A stretch of DNA of 64,000 nucleotides from Deltaproteobacteria bacterium (GTDB lineage: Bacteria > Desulfobacterota > Syntrophobacteria > Syntrophobacterales > Thermodesulforhabdaceae): the NCBI GenBank assembly GCA_019309115.1, contig JAFDGW010000008.1, positions 1 to 64,000 of the forward strand, given 5' to 3'. The position numbers and the translations under genes were made by a program. Under the pieces are notes generated by a model, which was given only the letters and a program-made list of their open reading frames with translations, did no database searches and was not told where the DNA came from. Positions 46,946 through 56,579 of the stretch are shown one piece after another. Every line of letters begins with the position of its first letter. The stretch's first letter is position 1.

Positions 46946-46975
46946 TTGACAATACCTGTGCTTCTGGTCTATGTG
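46946..46975 (+). promoter_or_regulatory. Candidate promoter of the nuo operon
   Basis: TTGACA and TATGTG are 18 bp apart, about 60 bp upstream of nuoA. The -35 is perfect and the -10 weak. The rest of 46796-47038 shows no gene; two short related stretches (TTGTGTCCAC and TTTGTGCACA) could be regulator sites. Confidence 0.4.
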
Positions 46976-47038
46976 GAATTCGTAACTAGGTACGCGAGGC
47001 ATTGCTTATTTAACCATTAGCAGCCGAGGGGCGTGAGG

Positions 47039-47395
47039 ATGCTTGCTGGTTATTTGCCTGTCTTAATCCTTGCTATCATAGCTGTCCTGTTTGCAGCAGT
47101 TACGCTTTTTGTTTCCAATTTTATCGGGCATAAGAAGCCGTCTGAGGATAAATTGTTGCCTTATGAATGTGGTAATGTGCCCGTTGGGACGGCCAGGGAG
47201 CGTTTTCCCGTAAGGTTTTACATTTATGCGATGCTATTCATAGTTTTTGATGTTGAAGTGGCCTTTATGTTTCCCTGGGCTGTGTTGTTTAAGGGGCTTG
47301 GGCTGCTGGGCCTGATTGAAATGGCAGTTTTTGTACTAATTCTTTTGCTTGGGCTTCTATATGTTTGGGGCAAAGGAGCGTTAGAATGGGAATAG
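47039..47395 (+). CDS. nuoA: Complex I subunit NuoA
   Basis: The 118-residue membrane subunit has three helices and the conserved [10 protein letters not shown] loop, then [22 protein letters not shown]. It helps join the peripheral and membrane arms near the quinone channel. The ATG at 47039 has GAGGGG 7 bases upstream; a GTG at 47033 is open too. It is the first of twelve tightly spaced genes. Confidence 0.93.
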   Translation: MLAGYLPVLILAIIAVLFAAVTLFVSNFIGHKKPSEDKLLPYECGNVPVGTARERFPVRFYIYAMLFIVFDVEVAFMFPWAVLFKGLGLLGLIEMAVFVLILLLGLLYVWGKGALEWE

Positions 47396-47859
47396 AAAGC
47401 CACCTTGGTATTGTTACTACCTGCCTTGACAAGGTTGTCAATTGGGCAAGAAAGAATTCTCCCTGGCCTATGACCTTTGGGCTTGCCTGTTGTGCCCTTG
47501 AGATGATGGTTACTGTTTCTGCGCGTCATGATATTGCTCGTTTTGGGGCGGAAGTCTATCGTGGATCTCCAAGGCAGGCGGATCTTTTAATAGTTCCCGG
47601 GACGCTTACGAAGAAGATGTTGCCCATGATACTTCGGCTTTATGAGCAGATGCCAGAGCCGAAGTGGGTCATTGCCTATGGTGCTTGTGCCTGCACTGGT
47701 GGGGTTTTTCGGACCTATAATGTTGTGCAGGGTATAGACCAGTACATTCCGGTGGATGTTTACATGGCTGGATGTCCACCAAAACCAGAAAGCCTGCTGA
47801 CAGCGATAATGAAGCTGAGGGAAAAGATAGACAGAGAGTCGCTGAGGGACAGGGGATAA
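47386..47859 (+). CDS. nuoB: Complex I subunit NuoB (cluster N2)
   Basis: The 157-residue subunit carries the terminal [4Fe-4S] cluster N2 that reduces quinone. The ligands are visible: the tandem pair in [20 protein letters not shown] and MAGCPPKPE. The ATG at 47386 follows AAAGGAG and overlaps nuoA by 10 bp. Confidence 0.95.
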   Translation: MGIESHLGIVTTCLDKVVNWARKNSPWPMTFGLACCALEMMVTVSARHDIARFGAEVYRGSPRQADLLIVPGTLTKKMLPMILRLYEQMPEPKWVIAYGACACTGGVFRTYNVVQGIDQYIPVDVYMAGCPPKPESLLTAIMKLREKIDRESLRDRG

Positions 47860-47865
47860 AAGCTT

Positions 47866-48330
47866 ATGAATAAGAGAGAGCTTTTTCAGTATGTGCGTTC
47901 CGCTTCTCCTGTAACCCTGGAGGGGGCACGGGAGTGTCCGGATTGTGTGGAGGTTAGAGTTGATGCTAAGGATCTGTTGTCTTTCATGAGATTTCTCAAA
48001 ACCAATGATGTTCTAGCCTTTGATTTGATTTCCGACGTTACGGCCGTCGATCACTATACCAGCAGGAAACCAAGGTTTGACGTAGTTTATCATATCTTTT
48101 CGCTCAAAAATAGCCAGCGTATCCGTGTGAAGGTTGCGGTGGACGAGGGTGAAAGTGTGGTAAGTGTGACATCGGTGTGGCGAGGGGCAGAATGGCTTGA
48201 GCGGGAAGTGTATGACATGTTTGGCATCTGGTTTGACGATCACCCTGACATGAGGCGTATTCTCATGCCAGAGGATTACAAATATTTTCCTCTCAGGAAG
48301 GACTTTCCACTTGAAGGGATTGAGGACTGA
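47866..48330 (+). CDS. nuoC: Complex I subunit NuoC
   Basis: The 154-residue subunit shows the 30-kDa signature ERE(V/I)YDMFGIWFDDHPDMRRILMPEDY region (read as LEREVYDMFGI and HPDMRRILMPEDY). It is a stand-alone gene, not fused to nuoD as in enterobacteria. Confidence 0.93.
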   Translation: MNKRELFQYVRSASPVTLEGARECPDCVEVRVDAKDLLSFMRFLKTNDVLAFDLISDVTAVDHYTSRKPRFDVVYHIFSLKNSQRIRVKVAVDEGESVVSVTSVWRGAEWLEREVYDMFGIWFDDHPDMRRILMPEDYKYFPLRKDFPLEGIED

Positions 48331-48333
48331 GCG

Positions 48334-49524
48334 ATGACAGTGCCACTGGAAAAAGTTGGTGAGGAAATGATCCTTAACATGGGTCCGCAGCATCCGGCGA
48401 CCCATGGTGTTCTGAGGTTGGTACTTCAGTTGGAAGGGGAAGTTGTAAAGCGGATCGTGCCGATGATCGGTTACCTTCACAGGGGAATTGAAAAGCTGTG
48501 TGAAGAAAGAACTTACATACAGAATCTTGTTTTAACCGATCGTCTCGATTACACGGCCGCCATGAGCAATAATCTCTCCTATGCTCTAGCAGTGGAGCGT
48601 CTTTGTGGCATAGAAGTTCCGGAACGGGCTCAGGTTATTCGAGTTATTATGGCTGAGTTGTCTCGAATTGCGGCCCATCTCCTGTGGATAGGCACCTACG
48701 CTCTGGATATCGGAGCGATTACTCCGTTCTTTTACTGTTTCAGAGAGCGTGAAAAGGTTCTCGACATGTTCGAGATGATTTCTGGGCAGCGTATTACGCC
48801 TTCTTACATCTGTATAGGTGGGGTTCGCAAGGACATTACGCCTGAGTTTCTGGAGGCTTTGAAGTCTTTTACCGATACATTTGAAACTTATATTTTAGAC
48901 TATGAAGCTCTTTTGACAAAGAATCCGATATGGCTTTCTAGGACGCGTGATGTGGCGGTTTTATCGCGGGAAGAGGCTATAAATTGGGGAACGACGGGTC
49001 CTGTGTTGAGGGCGTCAGGGGTGCAATTCGATTTTCGAAAGGCCACTCCGTATTGTGGATACGAAAACTACGAGTTCGAGATTCCATACGGCACCAATGG
49101 GGATTGCTATGATCGCTACAGGGTGCGGATGGAGGAATTAAGGCAGTCGAATAGGATTATAAAACAGGCCATGGCTAATCTTCCAGATGGACCTATCCTT
49201 GCTGACGTGCCTTACGTAGTGATGCCCGATAAAAGCGATGTGCTCACTGATATAGAAGCTCTTATAAAGCATTTTAAGATAGCCTCAGGCGCTTTTCAGA
49301 TACCTAAGGGAGAGGTTTACAGTTCCATTGAGAATCCAAAAGGTGAGCTCGGCTTTTATATAGTATCGGACGGTTCGTCTCGGCCATATCGTATGAGGAT
49401 AAAGTCATCTTGCTTTGTAAATCTTTCCACTTTACCTGTGATGGTTGAGGGGCGGCACATGGTGGCTGATGTGGTGGCCGCCGTGGGAAGCATTGACATA
49501 GTGCTCGGTGAAGTTGACCGGTAA
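48334..49524 (+). CDS. nuoD: Complex I subunit NuoD
   Basis: The 396-residue 49-kDa subunit related to hydrogenase large subunits lines the quinone cavity. It opens with LNMGPQHPATHGVLRL, whose His residues contact quinone, and contains GYLHRGIEKLCEE and the C-terminal GSIDIVLGEVDR. Only 25 bp separate it from the formate dehydrogenase gene, the place where nuoE, nuoF and nuoG normally follow. Confidence 0.95.
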   Translation: MTVPLEKVGEEMILNMGPQHPATHGVLRLVLQLEGEVVKRIVPMIGYLHRGIEKLCEERTYIQNLVLTDRLDYTAAMSNNLSYALAVERLCGIEVPERAQVIRVIMAELSRIAAHLLWIGTYALDIGAITPFFYCFREREKVLDMFEMISGQRITPSYICIGGVRKDITPEFLEALKSFTDTFETYILDYEALLTKNPIWLSRTRDVAVLSREEAINWGTTGPVLRASGVQFDFRKATPYCGYENYEFEIPYGTNGDCYDRYRVRMEELRQSNRIIKQAMANLPDGPILADVPYVVMPDKSDVLTDIEALIKHFKIASGAFQIPKGEVYSSIENPKGELGFYIVSDGSSRPYRMRIKSSCFVNLSTLPVMVEGRHMVADVVAAVGSIDIVLGEVDR

Positions 49525-49549
49525 ATTTTTTTGAAGGAGCATTGCCGCA

Positions 49550-52228
49550 ATGGTTGTCACAATTAACGGCAGGCAATTCGAGGTAGAGCAAGGTCAGACG
49601 ATTCTTGATGTAGCTCGCGCAAATGACATTTACATACCCACGTTGTGTTATTTGGAAAAGGTAAGTCCCATAGGATCTTGCGGATTATGTGTGGTTGAAG
49701 TGGAGGGACAATCGGAGCCTGTTCAGGCATGTAGTACGTACGTTGAAGATGGCATGGTGATTATTACTGATAGCCCTTCGCTGTTTGAAACTCGAAGGAA
49801 GGTTCTCGAGCGAATTCTTGAGAGGCATCCACTGGATTGTCCGGTTTGCGATAAGGCCGGGGAATGTCGGCTGCAGGATCTGGTTTATGAGTTTGGTCTG
49901 GAAGGGCGTATTGCCGATCACAGGGTTGGAATTCCTCGATTGCAAGAGCCGCCAGTTACTTATTCTACGCCGGGCATTAAATATTACCCCAGTCGTTGTG
50001 TGCTTTGTCAGCGTTGTGTCCATGTGTGTATGGAGCATGTGGGCAGAGGGGTTCTGGTAGTGAACGAAGAGGGAGACAAGGCTCGCATAGAACCGCTCTA
50101 TGCTGATAATTGCATTTCGTGCGGGGAATGTCTTGCCGTTTGTCCGGTTGGAGCTCTTACCGAGAATGTGAGTCCGTTGAAAGCCAGGCCGTGGCAAAAG
50201 AAGGTGGTTCGGACGGTTTGTCCTTACTGTGGAGTGGGTTGCGTACTTGAGTTGAATGTAGCCAGAAACAAGGTCGTAAAAGTCACGGTTGATGATACAA
50301 TCCCCCCTAATCATGGAACGCTGTGTGTAAAAGGGCGGTTTGGTTTTGAGTTCATAAACAGCGAAGAACGCCTCAAGAAGCCGCTTCTTCGAAAAAATGG
50401 TGAATTTCAGGAAGTGAGCTGGGAAGAGGCGCTGGATTTTGTAGCCGATAAATTATCGTCCATAAAGAGTGAAGCCGGGTCTGATGCCATAGCTGGACTT
50501 GCATCGGCTAAATGCACGAATGAAGATAACTACGTGTTTCAGAAATTCATGAGAGCAGTGATCGGTACAAATAATGTCGATCACTGCGCCCGTCTCTGAC
50601 ACTCCTCCACCGTGGCAGGTCTTGCCGCGACGCTCGGTTCCGGTGCAATGACTAATTCGCTAGGAGATATTGAAGAGGCGGAAGTTATATTCTTAGTGGG
50701 TAGCAATACTACGGAGAATCACCCGGTATTGGGAATGAAACTGAGGCGTCTTGCTCGTTATGAGGGTAAAAAGTTTATTGTAGCTGATCCTAGAAAGATT
50801 GAGCTTGCTGAGCTTGCTACCCTTTATCTTCCCATAAGGCCTGGCACTGATATAGCTCTCATTAATGGTATGATGCATGTTATTTTGCGAGAGGGCTGGC
50901 ATGATCAGGAATTTATTCAGGAACAGACAGAGGGTTTTGAGGAGTTTCGCAAGGTAGTTGAGAAGTATACTCCAGAATATGTGGAAAGTATAACAGGGGT
51001 TCCGGCTTCCGACATAGAACAGGCCGCTAAGCTTTATGGGACAGCTCAGCGTGCTTCTATAATTTACTGCATGGGGATAACCCAGCATACTAAGGGTACA
51101 GATAACGTAAAGAGCTTGGCCAACCTTGCGTTGCTATGCGGAAATATTGGTAAGCCGGGAACGGGCATTAACCCGCTGAGGGGTCAGAACAATGTGCAGG
51201 GTGCTTGTGACATGGGAGGGCTTCCTGCCACGTTTCCGGGTTATCAGGCTGTGACCAACGAGGAGCTCCGGAAGAAGTTCGAAAGGGCTTGGGGTGTGTC
51301 GCTGCCGAGTAATGTTGGATTAACTGTGGTGGAAATGGGAGATGCGGCCGTCGATGGTCGTTTGAAGGCGCTGTATGTAATGGGAGAAAATCCCGTACTT
51401 AGTGACCCGAATCTCCATCATTTGGAAGAGGCGCTTTCCAAGCTTGAATTACTTGTCGTGCAGGACATTTTCTTCAACGATACGTGCAAATATGCCCATG
51501 TGGTTCTTCCTTCGGCCTGTTTTGCTGAAAAGGATGGAACCTTTACAAACACGGAACGACGTGTCCAGCGTGTTCGTAAGGCATTGGATCCTCCTGGAGA
51601 TGCAAAGGATGATTGGTGGATAATTTCTGAAGTTGCACGCCGCATGGGTTATGAGATGAATTATGGGAGCGCTGAGGAAATTTTTGAAGAGTTGCGAACT
51701 GTGACTCCTCAGTATGCTGGTATTACTTATCAGAGACTAGAGAAACAGGGGATTCAGTGGCCTTGCCCGACTGAGGATCATCCGGGAACGCCTATTCTGC
51801 ATGTTGGTAAGATTGCGAGAGGCAAGGGGTTGTTTACGCCTATTGAGTACAGGCCTGCAGCGGAACAGCCGGATGAAGAGTACTCGTTCGTGATGATGAC
51901 TGGCCGCAGCTATTATCATTATCATACCGGAACGATGACCCGTAAATGTGTTGTGTGTAATTATTTTGTTCCGGAGCCTTATCTTGAAATGAACCCTGAG
52001 GATGCTGGGGAGCTTGGCATTGAGGATGGTAATATTGTCAAGGTACTGAGTAGGCGTGGAGAGATTGAGTTAAAGGTTAAGTTAACGCCTCGGGTGAAGA
52101 GAGGTGAGGTTTTCTCGACTTTTCATTTCTCGGAGGCTAGGGTGAACCTTCTTACCGGGGCTTCGTTTGATCCGATTTGTAAGATTCCCGAGTTCAAGGT
52201 CACGGCGGTCAGAGTTGTAAAGCCATAG
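49550..52228 (+). CDS. fdhA: Selenocysteine formate dehydrogenase in the NuoG position
   Basis: One gene of 892 codons, read through TGA 50597-50599 as selenocysteine 350 (VDHCARL-U-HSSTVAGLA, the FDH active-site motif). N-terminal NuoG/FdsA-like electron domain: [2Fe-2S] ligands C33, C44, C47, C61; His-ligated [4Fe-4S] H93, C97, C100, C106; two ferredoxin clusters C150/C153/C156/C198 and C188/C191/C194/C160. The catalytic part has a [4Fe-4S] at C224/C227/C231/C259 with Lys 261. It also has RGQNNVQGACDMG, which supplies the active-site Arg next to Sec and His, and a C-terminal molybdopterin-dinucleotide domain. Expected reaction: formate to CO2, passing electrons to NuoI. A plain stop or sequencing error is unlikely because both halves are in frame and a SECIS-like hairpin follows. 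Partner and direction of electron flow are inference. Confidence 0.93.
50597..50635 (+). promoter_or_regulatory. Selenocysteine TGA codon and SECIS-like hairpin
   Basis: TGA at 50597-50599 is followed after 18 bases by a loop GGTCT (50618-50622), closed by GTGGCA (50612-50617) and TGCCGC (50623-50628). From memory, E. coli fdhF has the same 18-base spacing and the same GGUCU apical loop recognised by SelB. The flanking peptide continues in frame on both sides. Confidence 0.88.
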
Positions 52229-52234
52229 AAGGGG

Positions 52235-53239
52235 ATGCCTATGGATCTTGGGATGTTGGTTTTTATCGTCATAAAGATTTTGGTTGTTTTCGGTCTGGTA
52301 ATGCTCACGGTGGCCTATCTGACATTGTTGGAGCGGAAGGTTCTGGCCCACATGCAGGTTCGCGTGGGTCCGATGTTTGCGGGTCCTCATGGTATTCTTC
52401 AGCCTATCGCTGATGGTATTAAGCTCTTTTTTAAGGAAGATATTGTTACCAAACAGGCGGACAAGGTTTTTTACTTTCTTGCACCGGCCCTGAGTATTAT
52501 TCCTGTGCTTATGATTTTTGCTGTTATTCCTTTTGGGGACAAAACCACACTGTTCGGGTTGTTAAAAGAGCCGGTGGAGCTCAGAATTACGGGCCTCAGG
52601 ATTGATATTCTTTATGTCTTTGCCATGAGCGGGCTTGCAACTTACGGGGTTGTTTTTGGTGGTTGGTCTCAGAATAACAAATATGCTTTGATCGGTGGAA
52701 TCCGCGAGGCGGCACAGCTTATAAGCTACGAAGTGGCATTTACCTTGTCGATTTTTGGTGTGGTTATGGTAGCGGGGACGTTGCAGCTGGACAAAATTGT
52801 TGAAGCCCAGCGCAATGTATGGTTCATCGTTTATCAGCCCGTTGGTTTTCTTATCTTTCTGACCGCCTCGGTTGCAGAGCTCAAGCGAACTCCTTTTGAT
52901 CTCCCGGAAGCTGAGAGTGAGTTGGTTGCGGGCTTTCATGCCGATTACAGCAGTATGAAGTTTGCCATGTTTTTCATGGCTGAGTATGCCAGCATTGTAG
53001 TTTGTTCGTGCCTTGGAACGTTATTATTCCTTGGCGGCTGGTTGGGGCCATCTATCTTACCGCCTTTTGTGTGGTATCTCATAAAGGTCTTCGTTTTGAT
53101 TTTTGTAATTATATGGTTACGGGCAACATATCCTAGGCTTAGATATGATCAGCTTATGAAGTTTGGGTGGAAATTTCTGATTCCGGTTTCGTTTTTGAAC
53201 ATATTTGTAACGGCCATAGTGATACTTTTGGTGAGGTAA
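52235..53239 (+). CDS. nuoH: Complex I subunit NuoH
   Basis: The 334-residue membrane subunit with about eight helices forms the quinone tunnel with NuoB and NuoD. Conserved stretches are LLERKVLAHMQVRVGP, GILQPIADGIKLFFKED, REAAQLISYEVAF and FDLPEAESELVAGFHADYS. It starts 6 bp after the formate dehydrogenase gene, showing that the latter is an integral operon member. Confidence 0.96.
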   Translation: MPMDLGMLVFIVIKILVVFGLVMLTVAYLTLLERKVLAHMQVRVGPMFAGPHGILQPIADGIKLFFKEDIVTKQADKVFYFLAPALSIIPVLMIFAVIPFGDKTTLFGLLKEPVELRITGLRIDILYVFAMSGLATYGVVFGGWSQNNKYALIGGIREAAQLISYEVAFTLSIFGVVMVAGTLQLDKIVEAQRNVWFIVYQPVGFLIFLTASVAELKRTPFDLPEAESELVAGFHADYSSMKFAMFFMAEYASIVVCSCLGTLLFLGGWLGPSILPPFVWYLIKVFVLIFVIIWLRATYPRLRYDQLMKFGWKFLIPVSFLNIFVTAIVILLVR

Positions 53240-53245
53240 GCGATC

Positions 53246-53659
53246 ATGGTGGGACCGCTCATTAAGGGTTTGATGGTTACGCTGAAGTATTTCTTCACTC
53301 GCCCGATTACTGTTCAGTATCCCAAGAAAAAGGTTGGTAGCTTTGAGCGCTACAGGGGCTTGCAGGCGATTCGACGAAATAAAGACGGCACGATAAGGTG
53401 TGTAGCCTGTGGCTTGTGTGAAGCCGTTTGTCCTTCAAAGGCCATAACCATTGAAATAGGCGAAGACGAGCAGGGGAGGCGGTATCCCATTTCGTATATT
53501 CTCGACGGATATAGATGTATTTATTGTGGTTTCTGCGAAGACGTTTGTCCTGTTGATGCTATCTATCTGACGCGTGAATATGAAAATGTTCGTTATAAGA
53601 GGGAAGAGCTGTTGCTTGATAAGGACATCCTTATGCAAAGGGGAGAAGTGGTGAAATGA
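53246..53659 (+). CDS. nuoI: Complex I subunit NuoI
   Basis: The 137-residue ferredoxin-type subunit carries clusters N6a and N6b: CVACGLCEAVCP and CIYCGFCEDVCP. It relays electrons from the input module to NuoB. In this operon its upstream donor would be the formate dehydrogenase. It overlaps nuoJ by four bases. Confidence 0.95.
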   Translation: MVGPLIKGLMVTLKYFFTRPITVQYPKKKVGSFERYRGLQAIRRNKDGTIRCVACGLCEAVCPSKAITIEIGEDEQGRRYPISYILDGYRCIYCGFCEDVCPVDAIYLTREYENVRYKREELLLDKDILMQRGEVVK

Positions 53660-54162
53660 TTTCCACATATTTGGCTTATTTGTTTTCGGGTTTGGCGGTT
53701 TTATTTGCCATTTCAACCATCCTTCAGAGAAATCCAGTTTACAGCGCAGCTTCTCTTATAGGTGTGATGGTTATGCTTGCCTGTAACTATGTGCTGCTCA
53801 ATGCTGAATTCATAGCGGCGATTCAGATTATAGTTTACGTTGGTGCAATCATGGTGCTCTTTGTGTTCGTTATAATGCTTCTGAACCTCGAACGGGCAAA
53901 GCGGGAGAAACTTTTGATTTCGAGACGGGCTGTTGGTGTTCTACTTGGTCTTGCGTTGTCTTTAAAGCTAGCCATGGTAGGTTATGCCAGCAAGATATTG
54001 ATAGAGAGCGGTAGACTTAAGATTCCAGAGGGTATGGGTTCGACCCAGGTTATCGGTAAGTATTTGTTTTCGAATTACCTTTTGCCCTTTGAGGTAGCAT
54101 CCCTAGTGTTACTGGTAGGTCTTATAGGGGCTGTTGTTTTGGGAAAACGAGAGGCGAGTTGA
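53656..54162 (+). CDS. nuoJ: Complex I subunit NuoJ
   Basis: The 168-residue membrane subunit has five hydrophobic helices and the conserved third helix IIVYVGAIMVLFVFVIMLL that contains the pi-bulge region linked to coupling. The length and position before nuoK are standard. Confidence 0.92.
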   Translation: MISTYLAYLFSGLAVLFAISTILQRNPVYSAASLIGVMVMLACNYVLLNAEFIAAIQIIVYVGAIMVLFVFVIMLLNLERAKREKLLISRRAVGVLLGLALSLKLAMVGYASKILIESGRLKIPEGMGSTQVIGKYLFSNYLLPFEVASLVLLVGLIGAVVLGKREAS

Positions 54163-54183
54163 TTTTATAAGCAGGAGGGCTCG

Positions 54184-54495
54184 ATGCCTGTTATTGGGTT
54201 GCAAAATTTTTTTCTCCTGACTGGGGTGGTTCTTTTTTGTATAGGGGTTATTGGCTTTCTCATTCGGCGCAACCTTATCATCTGTTTCATGTGTATTGAA
54301 CTTATGTTAAATGGAGTAAATCTTGTGTTTATCACTTATGCTCATTATCTCAAGTCTGCCATTGGTATGATGTATGTTCTCTTTGTTATGGCAATTGCGG
54401 CGGCTGAGGTGTCCATCGGGCTGGCGATAATTCTGATGGTATTTAGGTTGAAAGCATCGGTGGATATGGACGAGCTAAACACGATGAGGGGTTAG
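54184..54495 (+). CDS. nuoK: Complex I subunit NuoK
   Basis: The 103-residue, three-helix subunit has the membrane glutamates of the proton path in FMCIELMLNGVNLVF and AIAAAEVSIGLAI. AGGAGGG precedes the ATG. Confidence 0.94.
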   Translation: MPVIGLQNFFLLTGVVLFCIGVIGFLIRRNLIICFMCIELMLNGVNLVFITYAHYLKSAIGMMYVLFVMAIAAAEVSIGLAIILMVFRLKASVDMDELNTMRG

Positions 54496-54499
54496 AGGT

Positions 54500-56569
54500 A
54501 TGTTCGATTACATAATTCTCGTCCCATTGTTTCCTCTGTTTGGAGCTTTTCTCAACGGCATATTTGGAGTTTTTGCGGATAAGTGGGAAAAGCGGCTGGT
54601 TCATGTTGTCTCGTCAGCTGCTATAGGTGTGGCATTTACGATTTTTCTATTCCTTTTATATCAGAGGGTTAGTTTCAGCATAGCTTTGGTTGCTTTAATT
54701 CCAGCTTTGGGAGCGTTTATAAACGTTCTTTTTGGTTATCGCTGGAACAAGACGCTAGTTCATTCTGTGGGGGTTGGTTCTGTAGGCATTGCCTTTTTGC
54801 TTTCTGCTCTAGCTTTCTATCAACTGTTGGGTTTACCCCCGCATGAGCGGTTCATCGAAGTGCCCTTTTACAAGTGGATGGTATCCGGCGGTCTATCGCT
54901 GGATATAGGCTTTCTTTTGGATCCTCTTAGCATGGTGATGATGCTTGCCGTGACGGGCGTCAGCTTTCTCATTCATGTTTACTCCATAGGTTATATGCAC
55001 GATGATCCTTCTTATGCTCGTTTCTTCTCCTACCTGAACCTCTTTGTGTTTTTCATGTTGATTCTCGTTATGGCCAATAGTTTTCCCGTGATGTTCGTTG
55101 GATGGGAAGGGGTAGGCCTTTGTTCGTATTTGCTAATTGGATTTTGGTTTGAAGACGATTACAACGCTTACGCCGGAAACAAGGCTTTTATAGTTAACAG
55201 AATTGGTGACTATGGCTTTCTTCTAGGAATGTTTCTGATTTTCGCTACTTTTCACAGCCTGAATTACTCTGACGTTTTCGAAAATGCCCAGCATGTGTTG
55301 ACCTATAATGGCTTTATAGCTACTGCCATTACTTTACTTCTCTTCATGGGAGCCACTGGAAAATCGGCACAGATACCGCTTTATGTGTGGCTTCCCGATG
55401 CCATGGCAGGTCCAACACCAGTGTCTGCACTCATTCATGCTGCTACCATGGTAACGGCTGGAGTTTACATGGTTGCTCGTTGCAACGCGCTTTTCACCAT
55501 GGCTCCTGTGTCTATGGCGGTTGTTGCTGCTGTAGGCGCTGCCACGGCGATTTTTGCAGCCAGCATGGGGTTTGCCCAGCGTGATATAAAGCGTATTCTT
55601 GCCTATTCCACGATAAGTCAGCTCGGTTATATGTTTCTTGCCGTGGGTGTTGGAGCATTTGCGGCGGGGATTTTTCACCTGGTAACCCACGCCTTCTTTA
55701 AAGCGTTACTATTTCTCAGTGCTGGTAGTGTCATCCATGCGATGGGTGGTGAACAGGATGTCATGAAAATGGGAGGGCTCCGAAAGTATATTCGGGCTAC
55801 TTTCGTGACAGCCTTCATTGCGACGCTTGCGATTTCGGGAATGCCCGGTTTTTCGGGATTTTTCAGCAAAGACGAAATCTTGTGGTATGCTTATTCCAGC
55901 CCTTATGGTAGTCCGATACTATGGTTTATCGGGGCAGTGACGGCGGGCATGACGGCCTTTTACATGTTCCGATGGCTATTTCTGATCTTTTATGGTGAGG
56001 AACGAATGGATGAAGAGACAAAGCATCACATTCATGAATCGCCTTATGTGATGTTAATACCTCTCTTTGTGCTTGCCTTTCTTTCGGTGGTAGGTGGTTA
56101 TATTGGTATTCCGGAAGCGTTGGGAGGCAAAAATCACCTTCATCATTTTTTGGAACCCATAACCGAGCATGCCTATAAGGTTGAATGGCACGAGTATCCA
56201 CACTTCCTTGAGTATGCCCTTATGGCTATTTCAACGGGCCTTGCCTTTCTGGGATTTCTTGCAGCTTACTGGTGTTACATAAAGGATCCGTCGTTGCCGG
56301 TTCGGTTTGCGGAAAAGTACCACAGGCTGTATGAAGTTGTGTATAATAAATATTTTGTCGATGAGATTTATAACGGTTCCTTTGTTAGGGGTGTTTTGGG
56401 TTCAGCTTTTTCGTCCAAGAAGTTTGATGAAGTGGTGGTTGACGGCGCCGTCAATGGCACGGGTAAATCCATATACCTGTTTGGTTCAATCTTAAGCAGG
56501 ATACAGACAGGATACATATATCATTACATTTGGGGAATTGTAATCGGACTGCTCATACTACTGGTGTAA
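54500..56569 (+). CDS. nuoL: Complex I antiporter-like subunit NuoL with N-terminal duplication
   Basis: The 689-residue distal proton-pumping subunit carries FVGWEGVGLCSYLLIGFW (TM5 Glu), GATGKSAQIPLYVWLPDAM (TM7 Lys), PTPVSALIHAATMVTAGVYM and a C-terminal lateral helix region. It is about 75 residues longer than E. coli NuoL. The excess includes an N-terminal repeat: residues ~10-54 (LFPLFGAFLNGIFG ... LVHVVSSAAIGVAF) resemble ~65-108 (LIPALGAFINVLFG ... LVHSVGVGSVGIAF), suggesting an added pair of helices. Confidence 0.95.
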   Translation: MFDYIILVPLFPLFGAFLNGIFGVFADKWEKRLVHVVSSAAIGVAFTIFLFLLYQRVSFSIALVALIPALGAFINVLFGYRWNKTLVHSVGVGSVGIAFLLSALAFYQLLGLPPHERFIEVPFYKWMVSGGLSLDIGFLLDPLSMVMMLAVTGVSFLIHVYSIGYMHDDPSYARFFSYLNLFVFFMLILVMANSFPVMFVGWEGVGLCSYLLIGFWFEDDYNAYAGNKAFIVNRIGDYGFLLGMFLIFATFHSLNYSDVFENAQHVLTYNGFIATAITLLLFMGATGKSAQIPLYVWLPDAMAGPTPVSALIHAATMVTAGVYMVARCNALFTMAPVSMAVVAAVGAATAIFAASMGFAQRDIKRILAYSTISQLGYMFLAVGVGAFAAGIFHLVTHAFFKALLFLSAGSVIHAMGGEQDVMKMGGLRKYIRATFVTAFIATLAISGMPGFSGFFSKDEILWYAYSSPYGSPILWFIGAVTAGMTAFYMFRWLFLIFYGEERMDEETKHHIHESPYVMLIPLFVLAFLSVVGGYIGIPEALGGKNHLHHFLEPITEHAYKVEWHEYPHFLEYALMAISTGLAFLGFLAAYWCYIKDPSLPVRFAEKYHRLYEVVYNKYFVDEIYNGSFVRGVLGSAFSSKKFDEVVVDGAVNGTGKSIYLFGSILSRIQTGYIYHYIWGIVIGLLILLV

Positions 56570-56579
56570 GAGGTAGAAA

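Noticed and set aside
50597-50614. Stop codon splitting the formate dehydrogenase into two proteins
   Set aside because: The downstream frame resumes at once with conserved FDH sequence, the TGA falls on the catalytic Sec site and a SECIS-like hairpin follows, so it is treated as one selenoprotein.
49550-52228. Ordinary NuoG
   Set aside because: A catalytic Sec, adjacent His, the RGQNNVQGACDMG Arg motif and an FDH-type C-terminus are all retained, whereas typical NuoG has lost the active site; nuoE and nuoF are also absent.
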